NCBI GenBank assembly: GCA_016198885.1
Contig: JACQHV010000137.1
Coordinates: 1-17,911, forward strand
From: Gammaproteobacteria bacterium
GTDB lineage: Bacteria; Pseudomonadota; Gammaproteobacteria; Eutrophobiales; Eutrophobiaceae
Length of the DNA: 17,911 bases
Direction of reading: 5' to 3'
This document shows positions 7,366 through 15,277 of this stretch, piece by piece. A model generated the notes under the pieces. The model did no database searches and was not told the origin of the DNA. It saw nothing but the letters and a program-made list of their open reading frames with translations. Position 1 is the stretch's first letter, and each line of letters opens with the position of its first letter. The position numbers and the translations under genes were made by a program.

Positions 7366-7755
7366 TCATCGATCAATCAACGCCTCGACATTATTGGCAT
7401 CGATTTTAATCGCAAATTCAAGTTCTGGGCGGGTTTTTCCAGCCGGATTATAAGCCTCAATTTCCCCGGAATGTTCAACAAGCCGGCCATGCCCCATAAC
7501 AAGGTCATGATGATAGCCTGAAATATCAGGGGATGGTCTCACGGCCTCATTAAAGGCAGCGATTGCTTTTTCATAATCACCTGCCACATAGTGTTTCAGG
7601 CTAGGTTCTCGACCAGGCTCTGCGTCCATACCGGGAAGCGCAGTTACGGTTAAGTCCGGTGAAACTAGCGGGTGGCAATGAAATGCACAGGATTGGTCTA
7701 ACAGTAATCTGCTCTGTGTAATATTCAGAAAGTTCATTAGTTTACGGGTCTGCAT
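7366..7755 (-). CDS. Small TPR-repeat protein, probably a degraded remnant
   Basis: The open frame encodes 129 residues. The N-terminal 50 residues have no recognisable character and no signal peptide. Around residues 53-75, HYVAGDYEKAIAAFNEAVR closely follows a tetratricopeptide helix pair, followed by a YHHDLVMGHGRLVEH segment resembling a damaged second repeat and a final ELEFAIKIDANNVEALIDR fragment, which looks like the end of one repeat leading into another. The chain then stops where a further repeat is expected. No ribosome site precedes the ATG at 7755 or the internal ATG at 7629. This pattern suggests an eroded TPR gene, though a functional small protein cannot be excluded. It diverges from the sorbosone dehydrogenase-like gene. 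Confidence 0.45.
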   Translation of the reverse strand: MQTRKLMNFLNITQSRLLLDQSCAFHCHPLVSPDLTVTALPGMDAEPGREPSLKHYVAGDYEKAIAAFNEAVRPSPDISGYHHDLVMGHGRLVEHSGEIEAYNPAGKTRPELEFAIKIDANNVEALIDR

Positions 7756-7836
7756 TTAGACGTAAGAATTGAATTTAAGTTTTATTCAAGTTATGCGGGA
7801 TGGTTATATACTATTTGGTCTATAGGACTTTAGATA

Positions 7837-9168
7837 ATGACCAGTAGATTGATACAGCGGGCGGTTTTTGCTTTTGTCATTTCGTTAATCCTGTTGCTGT
7901 TTACATCCTGTGAAAAGGAACAGGATTCAGATAGAACACCGGTTAATAATATCCCGGCCAAACCGGCATCCTGTGATCATGATAATGGAGGATTGATCCT
8001 GCCGGATGGTTTTTGCGCCGGGATCGTGGCTGATAATCTGGGATTTATCAGGCACCTTGTTGTCAATAATAACGGTGATCTTTATGTAACGTTGAGGAAT
8101 CAACGACTGAATCTGGGAGGGATTATTGGTCTGCGCGATACCGATCAGGACGGGAAGATGGACCGGATGGAGAAATTCAGTGATATACCCGGTATGGGCA
8201 TCGCTGTGCATTCAGGGTATCTCTATTTTGCAGCAGATCGGGCAATCTATCGTTACAAACTAATCCCCGGGGAATTAATCCCGATGCGCCCCCCGCAAAT
8301 TATTGTCAGTGATTTGCCTGAACAGTCACTCCATGCCGGTAAATCATTCGCCATGGATGATTCCGGCTGGATATACGTCAATATAGGCGCACCCAGCAAC
8401 GCCTGTCAGGCTGATGATCAGGTAACCGGAAGTGCAGGGATGGATCCTTGTCCACAACTGGACAAGCAAGGTGGAATATGGCGATTTTCTGCAACTATCA
8501 ATGCACAGACCCAGGACAAGGATGGTTATCGTTTTGCAAGCGGCATACGGAATGCGTACGCCATCGCATGGCATCCATCGGTTAATCAACTTTACATCGT
8601 GCAGCATGGCCGTGATCAATTAAATGAACTCTGGCCCGGGCTCTATACAGCAGAACAAGGCGCGAAATTACCCGCGGAAGAATTTTTACTGGTTAAACAG
8701 GACGGAATATACGGCTGGCCTTATTGTTATTACGATCAAATCCAGAGCAAGTGGATATTGGCACCAGAATATGGTGGAAATGGAGAAACTACAGATCGTT
8801 GTGCACAGTATCCTGAGCCCCTTATCGCCTTTCCGGGACATTATGGTCCAAATGATCTGAAATTTTATACAGGGAAACAATTTCCTGAACGGTATCACAA
8901 TGGCGCCTTTATAGCATTTCATGGGTCATATAATCGTGGCCCTTATGAACAGGTTGGCTATCAGGTCGTATTTGTCCCTTTCCAGGGCACAATTCCATCA
9001 GGAGACTGGGAAGTGTTTATAGACGGATTTGCAGGAGCCGGCAGTGTCACGTTACCTGAAGATGCAGACTACCGGCCAACCGGCCTTGCTGTCGGACAGG
9101 ATGGTTCGCTGTATGTTTCAGATTCGATACAAGGCCGTATCTGGCGGATTTTTTATACGGGACAATAA
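7837..9168 (+). CDS. L-sorbosone / PQQ-dependent glucose dehydrogenase family lipoprotein
   Basis: The 443-residue protein belongs to the six-bladed beta-propeller family of soluble glucose dehydrogenase and sorbosone dehydrogenase, which oxidise sugars with the cofactor PQQ. A signal peptide ends in LFTSC with a likely lipidated Cys25, so the enzyme should be anchored to a membrane facing the periplasm. Blade motifs include LPDGFCAGIVADNLGFIRHL, SLHAGKSFAMDDSGWIYVNIG with His166 at the position of the family's catalytic histidine, FASGIRNAYAIAWHP (Arg238), QHGRDQLNELWP, YGPNDLKFY and RPTGLAVGQDGSLYVSD. DTDQDGKMD (101-109) resembles an EF-hand-like calcium loop. An AGGA lies 9 bases before the ATG, and a TATACT (7807-7812) is a possible -10 box. 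Whether PQQ is truly bound is unknown; no PQQ synthesis genes are present. Confidence 0.82.
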   Translation: MTSRLIQRAVFAFVISLILLLFTSCEKEQDSDRTPVNNIPAKPASCDHDNGGLILPDGFCAGIVADNLGFIRHLVVNNNGDLYVTLRNQRLNLGGIIGLRDTDQDGKMDRMEKFSDIPGMGIAVHSGYLYFAADRAIYRYKLIPGELIPMRPPQIIVSDLPEQSLHAGKSFAMDDSGWIYVNIGAPSNACQADDQVTGSAGMDPCPQLDKQGGIWRFSATINAQTQDKDGYRFASGIRNAYAIAWHPSVNQLYIVQHGRDQLNELWPGLYTAEQGAKLPAEEFLLVKQDGIYGWPYCYYDQIQSKWILAPEYGGNGETTDRCAQYPEPLIAFPGHYGPNDLKFYTGKQFPERYHNGAFIAFHGSYNRGPYEQVGYQVVFVPFQGTIPSGDWEVFIDGFAGAGSVTLPEDADYRPTGLAVGQDGSLYVSDSIQGRIWRIFYTGQ

Positions 9169-9210
9169 TTGTGTACTCGCTATCCAATACTTTGCGACCA
9201 AGGAATTGAC

Positions 9211-11127
9211 GTGCGCCTTTCTATCCGGTGGAAATTGATTTTTTCAATTGTTGGCCCTTTGATTTTCATCTCTGTGATTGTTATGTGGTTGACTGTGGGC
9301 AAAATATACCAATTTTCCATCAACAATTTGCATATACAGGCCACACAACGCGCTCAGGATTATGCGGCTCGACTTGATGCGCAATTCAAGATTGTTGCGC
9401 AGATTGCAAATAATACCGCAACATTTATGGAGAGCGTTCCTCCGCTTGATGAAGATTCGCTATTTGAAATATTGCGATCAAATGTTGAACGAAACCCGAT
9501 GATCTATGGTTCAGCAATTGCCTTTGCGCCTTACAAATATGACGCAAATCGCAGGCTTTTTTCACCCTATGTTTATCGAAGCGGTTCTCTACTGCAGGAC
9601 ATAGATATTGGATCACAGTCCTACGATTACACGGAAGACAGGTGGGAATGGTTTGTGCGGGCAAGAAATGCTGGTAAACCCATCTGGACTGAACCCTATT
9701 ATGACGAAGGTGCTGGAAATATTCTGATGAATACGTTTTCTGTTCCTTTTTACCAGGACGGTAATTTTCTGGGTGTGGCAACAATCGATATAGCGCTTGA
9801 TAAATTGCAAAAACAGGTAGGCGCAGAACATCTTATGGACTTGCCGTTTATTATTGTCAGTCCTTCAGGCAGATTCATTACACATCCCGACCAGAAAATG
9901 ATCATGCATGAAACAATCCAGCATCAGGCGAAAATATCCGCAGATCCAAAACTGCAAATACTGGCTGATGGTTTATTAAGTGGCAAGTCGGGTATTGTGA
10001 GGGTGGACAGACTTGAGAATATAGCAGATGAACCATTATGGATCTTTTATGCCCCAATCAGATCCACCGGCTGGGCATTTGCAACAGCGGTATCTGAAAA
10101 GAGCATGCTGTCATTTGCAAATACGCAGATTACCCGTGGTATTTTTGGTGTTGCTGTTTTGATTATGTTGGTCATTATCAGTGTCCTGTTAGTGGGAACA
10201 CATATCACAAAACCGATAATGCAGCTTGCAAATGTGGTTTCACAATTGGGGGGTGGCCATTTCAAGGTCAGGATGGAGAATATCCGGGCGCAGGATGAAG
10301 TGGGTGATCTTGCACGCGCATTTAATGACATGGTGAGTCAACTTAAATATCATATTAATGCACTGACCAGGGAAGCCGCATCAAGAGAAGCAGTCGAAAG
10401 TGAAATGAGGGTCGCGCGTGAAATTCAGGCCTCATTACTACCAAATATATTCCCGCCCTATCCAGATCATGCTGAGTTTGATTTATGCGCGGCCAATTCA
10501 GCGGCAAGACATGTGGGCGGGGATTTTTTTGATTACTTTTTTATCAGCGATGACAAACTTATTCTGGTCATTGCAGATGTTTCAGGGAAAGGGACACCCG
10601 CAGCCATTGTCATGGCTGTAGCACGAACCATTATTCGCAATCTGGCAAGAACAATTGCTTCACCCGCACAATTATTAAGTGAGGCTAACCGGTTACTGCT
10701 GGAAACGCATATTAACCCCGTATTTATTACGATGTTTATCGCAATATACCATCCGGCAACAGGCGGGATTGTCTATGCAAATGCGGGTCACCAGCCGCCT
10801 TATTTACTGGATGCAAAAAGCGGCATTGGCAAATTAGGTCAGGCAACAGGCACTGTCGTTGGAATGCTGGATGATGCCGTATATGAGGAATGTGCGGCGG
10901 AATTGCATATCGGGGAATATTTAATTGCCTACACTGATGGCATACCTGATGCACGCAATCCGGATGGGCAATTTTATGGTGAAGCGCATTTTACAAATCT
11001 GTTATCAAGTTGCGCAGGTATGACTGCCAGGGAAATCTGTGATATAGCCATCAATGAAGTCACGGCCTTTCAGGCGAAGGACCTTGCAGATGACATTACA
11101 TTACTGGTATTGAAGCGTAACCATTAA
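9211..11127 (+). CDS. Membrane Cache-HAMP-PP2C (SpoIIE/RsbU-type) serine phosphatase
   Basis: The frame is open from GTG 9169, but GTG 9211 is the better start: AAGGA sits 6 bases upstream and the product then begins MRLSIRWKLIF, running directly into the first membrane helix (about 9-29). It has 638 residues. A periplasmic double-Cache sensor domain covers about 30-305 (WFVRARNAGKPIWTEPYYDE, FLGVATIDIALDKL), a second helix about 311-330, HAMP about 331-384, a coiled linker to about 410 and a PP2C phosphatase at 420-636. Metal-binding motifs are intact: GGDFFDYF (Asp438), IADVSGKGTPAA (Asp456), YTDGIPDARN (Asp576) and ADDITLLVLKR (Asp627, Asp628). Such proteins dephosphorylate anti-sigma antagonists, but no STAS-domain protein or anti-sigma kinase is adjacent. 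It follows the sugar dehydrogenase-like gene by 42 bp, probably in one operon. Confidence 0.92.
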   Translation: MRLSIRWKLIFSIVGPLIFISVIVMWLTVGKIYQFSINNLHIQATQRAQDYAARLDAQFKIVAQIANNTATFMESVPPLDEDSLFEILRSNVERNPMIYGSAIAFAPYKYDANRRLFSPYVYRSGSLLQDIDIGSQSYDYTEDRWEWFVRARNAGKPIWTEPYYDEGAGNILMNTFSVPFYQDGNFLGVATIDIALDKLQKQVGAEHLMDLPFIIVSPSGRFITHPDQKMIMHETIQHQAKISADPKLQILADGLLSGKSGIVRVDRLENIADEPLWIFYAPIRSTGWAFATAVSEKSMLSFANTQITRGIFGVAVLIMLVIISVLLVGTHITKPIMQLANVVSQLGGGHFKVRMENIRAQDEVGDLARAFNDMVSQLKYHINALTREAASREAVESEMRVAREIQASLLPNIFPPYPDHAEFDLCAANSAARHVGGDFFDYFFISDDKLILVIADVSGKGTPAAIVMAVARTIIRNLARTIASPAQLLSEANRLLLETHINPVFITMFIAIYHPATGGIVYANAGHQPPYLLDAKSGIGKLGQATGTVVGMLDDAVYEECAAELHIGEYLIAYTDGIPDARNPDGQFYGEAHFTNLLSSCAGMTAREICDIAINEVTAFQAKDLADDITLLVLKRNH

Positions 11128-11129
11128 AA

Positions 11130-11414
11130 TTATATTGAGTTCAAATAAGCCGATATTTCACGCTTGAATTCCGGGAAATACCTGGAAATGACTGTGATAT
11201 CAAACCTTGTAAGTATGGCTTCCTTGGGTTCACGATCAAGCAGAAAACGGAAGGCCGCCTCAATGCATTGCGCTGGCGTATAGGAAATTTTGAAAATATC
11301 ATTGTATGAGGCGTTCGACATTGTGACACGGTGGTATGTTTCCCCATCATCTTCTACAATTGTTACATGGAATATCAGAGGATCAGCAGCATCGTCCTGT
11401 ATAATCTTTATCAT
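11130..11414 (-). CDS. Conserved 94-residue protein of unknown function
   Basis: The protein is short, soluble and acidic, without a signal peptide or membrane segment. Its most recognisable features are the opening DDAADPLIFHVTIVEDDGET and the C-terminal stretch EAAFRFLLDREPKEAIL followed by RFDITVISRYFPEF. From memory this resembles an uncharacterised protein family of proteobacteria with the same ending; I know of no function. A good Shine-Dalgarno sequence (GGAAGGAAAC directly before ATG) supports the start at 11414. It converges on the PP2C gene with a 2-bp gap and its ATG overlaps the opposite start codon of the hydrolase gene within the four bases CATG at 11412-11415. Confidence 0.82.
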   Translation of the reverse strand: MIKIIQDDAADPLIFHVTIVEDDGETYHRVTMSNASYNDIFKISYTPAQCIEAAFRFLLDREPKEAILTRFDITVISRYFPEFKREISAYLNSI

Positions 11415-12441
11415 GTTTCCTTCCCTTCAATATAAATCAACCGGATTTTCTTTAAAAAACCAGTGCAAGGTGTCAGGTTTATCCATATTACTCCCGATTA
11501 TCATTGTCATTTCATGTTCTGTAAATGCAGAAAAAAATGACCCGGTGGATGCAGAAGAAAATAATTATTGGATGGAACCGCCTGGCCAGCTGATTAATAT
11601 AGGTGAATACCGTTTACATATTTCCTGTATGGGTAAGGACAATCCTGTGGTTGTGCTTGATGCGGGATTGGGCGGGTTTTCCCTTGAATGGACCAATATA
11701 CAACGTAAACTGGCGGATAAGGTAACAATCTGTGCCTATGACCGTGCTGGTTATGGATGGAGTGACGCAGCGCCATCACCCAGGGTAACGGATCAGATTG
11801 TTGAGGAATTACACGCCTTGTTGACAAATGCGGGCCTTAAATCACCCTATATTCTGGTTGGACACTCTTTCGGGGGATATAACGTCCAGTATTTTGCCAA
11901 ACTCTATCCGGAGTTGACTGCAGGCCTGGTTTTAATTGATTCATCCCATCCTGAACAATCAGAACGTCTGCCTGATATTCCTTCACGCCGGGAAAGATCA
12001 GATTCATCTGAATTGTTTACTTTTTTCCGTGGACAATCAACATTCAGATACTATCCGGAAGATGTAAGATTGCAGGTTATGAGGATGATGTCTATACGAA
12101 AAACCTATGAAACATACCAGCGCGAATTTGCAAATTTTACCATGAGCGGTAATCAGTTATCTCAATCCGGACAACTGCCTGACAGACCGTTGGTAGTCAT
12201 TACCCGTGGCAAACGTGTTTGGCCTGAGGATCCCTATGGTGATACCCTGGAAGCCGAATGGAAAAAAATGCAACTGGAATTAGTAAATCTCTCCCCGTCC
12301 GGCCGGCAGGTTATCGCCGAAAACAGCGGGCATTTAATTCATCTCGAACAACCGGACCTTGTGGCAGCAGCGATTTTATCCATTGTTGAAGAGGTCCGTC
12401 AGAAAAATCCTGATATCCGGCAACAGGGCGAGAACAAATAA
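11413..12441 (+). CDS. Alpha/beta hydrolase, probable lipoprotein
   Basis: The 342-residue protein (from ATG 11413) is an alpha/beta hydrolase, probably an esterase or lipase. Motifs: VVLDAGLGGFSLEW (oxyanion region), CAYDRAGYGWSD, LVGHSFGGYNVQ with nucleophile Ser152, LVLIDSSHPEQ, and ENSGHLIHLEQP with catalytic His307. The N-terminus has a hydrophobic stretch ending VISC (Cys35), a lipobox-like site, suggesting export and lipidation. The start is uncertain: the frame is open back to 11290, which would overlap the opposite gene, and neither 11413 nor GTG 11470 has a convincing ribosome site. At 11413 the start codon overlaps that of the divergent 94-residue gene. Its stop is 22 bp from the convergent FKBP gene. 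The natural substrate is not evident. Confidence 0.82.
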   Translation: MFPSLQYKSTGFSLKNQCKVSGLSILLPIIIVISCSVNAEKNDPVDAEENNYWMEPPGQLINIGEYRLHISCMGKDNPVVVLDAGLGGFSLEWTNIQRKLADKVTICAYDRAGYGWSDAAPSPRVTDQIVEELHALLTNAGLKSPYILVGHSFGGYNVQYFAKLYPELTAGLVLIDSSHPEQSERLPDIPSRRERSDSSELFTFFRGQSTFRYYPEDVRLQVMRMMSIRKTYETYQREFANFTMSGNQLSQSGQLPDRPLVVITRGKRVWPEDPYGDTLEAEWKKMQLELVNLSPSGRQVIAENSGHLIHLEQPDLVAAAILSIVEEVRQKNPDIRQQGENK

Positions 12442-12463
12442 TTTATAAAAAATACTGTGGCGA

Positions 12464-13144
12464 TTAATTTATTGCCAGCAGTTCGATATCAAAGATCAGG
12501 GTTTCATTAGGCCCTATTGAATTGCCAGCGCCACGTTCACCATAGGCAAGTTCGGACGGGACATATATCTGCCATTTTGATCCGACATTCATCAACGGCA
12601 GCGCTTCCTGCCACCCCTTGATGACTTGTTTCAATGATAATGTGATCGGCTCTCCCCGTTCATATGAACTGTCAAATACCTTTCCATCAATCAAGGTGCC
12701 ATGATAGTGCACGTTTACAGAACTATCATTACCGGGTTTTTGACCATTGCCTTCCTTGATAATCTTGTATTGCAGGCCGCTGGGTAATTCAACAACACCC
12801 TCCTTTTTCCTGTTTTCCTCCAGGAATGTTTTACTTGCTGATTTATTTGTATCAGCCGCGACATTGCGTTCGCTCACCAGTTTTTGCTGATATTGTGCCA
12901 GTACCTCTTGTATTTCCTCGGGGGTTAATTTGAGCCCCGTTTTGGTTAATACATCTTCAATGGCTTGCAGAAAGACTGGAATATCCAGGTCAACGTTCTG
13001 CTGAGAGATGCTCTGGCTGAAATATGCGCCCAGGGCATAGCTGAGTTTTTGTTTATCTGTCATTGCCTCTGATTCGGCCTGAACATGGAAATTTAACAGT
13101 GTAAAAAATGTTGCTGAGATAATAAATAAAACCGCCTTTTTCAT
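12464..13144 (-). CDS. FKBP-type peptidyl-prolyl cis-trans isomerase, periplasmic (Mip/FkpA-like)
   Basis: The 226-residue protein is a periplasmic proline isomerase that helps exported proteins fold. Residues 1-23 form a signal peptide (hydrophobic core, cleavage after VQA). Residues 28-115 correspond to the helical dimerisation domain of Mip/FkpA/FklB (KLSYALGAYFSQSI, DIPVFLQAIEDVL, LTPEEIQEVLAQYQQKL). Residues 120-225 are the FKBP domain with expected pocket residues: VHYHGTLIDGKVFDSS (Tyr147, Phe157, Asp158), VIKGWQEAL (Trp178), PSELAYGERG (Tyr201) and LIFDIELL (Phe218). GAGG lies 7 bases before the ATG. The upstream minus-strand gene, 130 bp away, is the DCC-LMF fusion, also linked to protein maturation. 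Assigning fkpA, fklB or mip needs phylogeny. Confidence 0.93.
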   Translation of the reverse strand: MKKAVLFIISATFFTLLNFHVQAESEAMTDKQKLSYALGAYFSQSISQQNVDLDIPVFLQAIEDVLTKTGLKLTPEEIQEVLAQYQQKLVSERNVAADTNKSASKTFLEENRKKEGVVELPSGLQYKIIKEGNGQKPGNDSSVNVHYHGTLIDGKVFDSSYERGEPITLSLKQVIKGWQEALPLMNVGSKWQIYVPSELAYGERGAGNSIGPNETLIFDIELLAIN

Positions 13145-13274
13145 ATGGGCCTCGACGAATTTGTGGTATTTAACCTTGGACAGTAAAAAGATTAGAGGCT
13201 TTCAATCTTCCCATAAATATGATCTGTCTCCAAGTAAAATATATTGAAACAGTCAGAATAGTAAGTGATCTGTT

Positions 13275-15098
13275 TTATGGTGTACTTTGCAAATCCCCCT
13301 TTAATTTAATTACGGGATAATACATACCTGTGAGTTCACGCAGCCACCACTGGCCGGTTTTTTTATGTGTTTCCGGATCGGCAAAATGATATTCGTAGAC
13401 CAGGGCACGTATAAATACTGGTGGATGATCAGGAAAGGGATTTTTTTGCAGTAATTGAGTTACAACCTTCCGATCATTTAACAGCTGATAAAGAAAATTG
13501 CCAAACCAGGGATTCTCACTTCTGTCGCCAAGCGCAGCAAACCACATCTGCCAGTCCAATCGGGGTTGGTGCGGAATATTCCATCCCGGGGGGCGATAAA
13601 GATCATCTGGTTTATATTTAAATTTATATTCGTGCCAGGTTTTTTTATCAATTGAACCTTCCACAATTATCTCAAGCCGCCTTGTGGTCATGACAGAAAA
13701 CGGGCCATAAACACTGGTAATTTGTAAAGGCCTGAATGCATATGAGATATTTGCAGCGATTGGCATACTGGAATAGGTAAATATCCTCCAGAACTGCGCA
13801 CTATTAATCGTCAGAATAACTGTGGTAATGACTGTTGCAACAATAGTATTCATGACTGGCAAACGGGGCTTGGGTATTGGTGACGATATTTGTTTTTTTA
13901 ATATTACAGGTAACAGCCATTTGATTGCTGCGTCATCAAACAGGAATAAACAGAATGCAATGGTTAATAAATTAAAAAAATTGTAATTACCTGTCAGAAT
14001 GATCATCAGTTGAAAACCCATGAAAAAAAATGCAGCAATAAACCTTAACTTACGCGGTAAAAAAATCAGAAAAGGGATAATCAGTTCTATAATCAGGGTC
14101 ACAGCCGCCAGGGTGATATGAAACGGCTCAGGGAGATGATGGACATACCATGCCAGTGGAGTAGGTAACGGTTGTGTCTCAAAGTGATATGTCAGTGCAG
14201 TCAGATTGTCCCAGGACGGGTCTCTGCTGGCGATTTTAACGACACCCCCGAGAAACATGAAGCGAAAGGCCAGCCACCGGTATAACCAGATGATGATATT
14301 GGATCGTGCCGGGAGAAAAAGCGCGAGGAATCCAACTTCCAGTAAAAGCAGGTCCCATTGAAAGGTCATGAAGGTCTGTCCTGCATAATATAGGGAAAGG
14401 TATAGAATATAGAGAACAACAAGCGAGGTACGAAGCAGGATGTTAAAGATAAGCAGCAGGGATATCACTGAACCTGCGACACATGTCAATATCAGGAGTT
14501 GATCATTCAGATAAAACCAGAATATTGTTGGTACTTTAAGATAGGCATTGTTACCAAAGTGCTGTTTTACACTTTCAAGATAAAGATCAAGCGGTAGTAT
14601 GCCATTGCTGCCAATCAATCCGGTAATCTGAACACCCAGTGATACAAACGCAGCAAGATAGATACACCCGAGCAGGCGGATAAATAACCAGCTAATCAAT
14701 TCATAGCGGGGAGGTTCATATTGTCTTCCCCAGAACAGATAACTCATCCATCTCAGGATCCCGCGATGACGGGAGAAAAAGGTATAACCTGATTCACTGA
14801 GTAAAGAAAATCCTGGAGCATATTTGTATAACCGATTTAAAAGACCATACGGAGGTATATCTTTCAGTAGTACGTAAACTGCCTCGGCTCCCTTATAGAC
14901 AGCTCCATCTATTGTAATTAATTGTATTGATCGCCTGAATTCTTCCAGTGGAATAGAGGGGTAATCAGCTGCAACTTTTTGATAAGGGTGATAAATAACT
15001 TTATCGCCTGTTAATTTATGCCAGTAATTGACCCAGTAGAGGCATATGCCGCAATCACCGTCATAGATAAGTACCGGAATTTTTTCCATTTTGAACAT
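13275..15098 (-). CDS. DCC thiol-disulfide oxidoreductase fused to lipase maturation factor (LMF)-type membrane protein
   Basis: The 607-residue protein joins two recognisable modules. Residues 8-120 are a DCC (DUF393) domain with the signature YDGDCGIC (Asp13, Asp15, Cys16, Cys19), linked to a thioredoxin-like redox role. Residues about 135-600 resemble lipase maturation factor proteins: multiple membrane helices (about 135-158, 195-235, 248-285, 325-395, 415-432), WDLLLLEVGFLALF (248-261), GGVVKIASRDPSWDNLTALTYHFETQPLPTPLAW, and the soluble PPGWNIPHQPRLDWQMWFAALG region (503-524). In animals LMF1 is needed for lipase folding in the endoplasmic reticulum; bacterial roles are unproven. Starts at 15098 and 15089 (MEKIP) are both possible, with no clear ribosome site; TATAAT at 15119-15114 is a possible -10 box. 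The FKBP gene follows 130 bp downstream. Confidence 0.87.
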   Translation of the reverse strand: MFKMEKIPVLIYDGDCGICLYWVNYWHKLTGDKVIYHPYQKVAADYPSIPLEEFRRSIQLITIDGAVYKGAEAVYVLLKDIPPYGLLNRLYKYAPGFSLLSESGYTFFSRHRGILRWMSYLFWGRQYEPPRYELISWLFIRLLGCIYLAAFVSLGVQITGLIGSNGILPLDLYLESVKQHFGNNAYLKVPTIFWFYLNDQLLILTCVAGSVISLLLIFNILLRTSLVVLYILYLSLYYAGQTFMTFQWDLLLLEVGFLALFLPARSNIIIWLYRWLAFRFMFLGGVVKIASRDPSWDNLTALTYHFETQPLPTPLAWYVHHLPEPFHITLAAVTLIIELIIPFLIFLPRKLRFIAAFFFMGFQLMIILTGNYNFFNLLTIAFCLFLFDDAAIKWLLPVILKKQISSPIPKPRLPVMNTIVATVITTVILTINSAQFWRIFTYSSMPIAANISYAFRPLQITSVYGPFSVMTTRRLEIIVEGSIDKKTWHEYKFKYKPDDLYRPPGWNIPHQPRLDWQMWFAALGDRSENPWFGNFLYQLLNDRKVVTQLLQKNPFPDHPPVFIRALVYEYHFADPETHKKTGQWWLRELTGMYYPVIKLKGDLQSTP

Positions 15099-15277
15099 TT
15101 AATATATGGACTGATTATATTAAAAAGCTCTGTAAATCGGCCTTAAAACTGCTTGAAAAAAAACGTGACAAGATAAAAAATAACGAATAATCAGGCAGGG
15201 ACATTCTAACCGTAGTGGATGACTTAACACATCCTTACCCAGTGGGATGCTGCCGAATACACTGGGTAATATTCTTT
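15099..15277. other. Intergenic region between dusA and the DCC-LMF gene
   Basis: No coding potential is seen in these 179 bp. It contains an A-rich block (15155-15182), a short GGATG/CATCC hairpin (15218-15235) and the larger inverted repeat at 15235-15269. Confidence 0.6.
15235..15270. terminator. Strong hairpin beyond the dusA stop, with T-run on the opposite strand
   Basis: TTACCCAGTG (15235-15244) pairs perfectly with CACTGGGTAA (15260-15269), a 10-bp stem with a 15-base loop. It begins 8 bases beyond the dusA stop. Read on the minus strand no T-run follows. Read on the + strand TATTCTTTTT follows immediately, so as an intrinsic terminator it would stop + strand transcripts entering dusA from the antisense side. 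It may also end or protect the dusA message without a T-run. Confidence 0.45.

Noticed and set aside
9425..9831. Minus-strand open frames opposite the PP2C sensor region
   Set aside because: They mirror the codon pattern of the real gene and have low-complexity, unrecognisable translations.
11290..11412. Extension of the hydrolase back to ATG 11290
   Set aside because: The 41 extra residues overlap the conserved opposite gene, lack a signal sequence and have no ribosome site.
13188..13209. AAGATT/AATCTT hairpin followed by TTT on the minus strand, a possible terminator of the DCC-LMF gene
   Set aside because: The stem is six AT-rich pairs with a 10-base loop, too weak to call.
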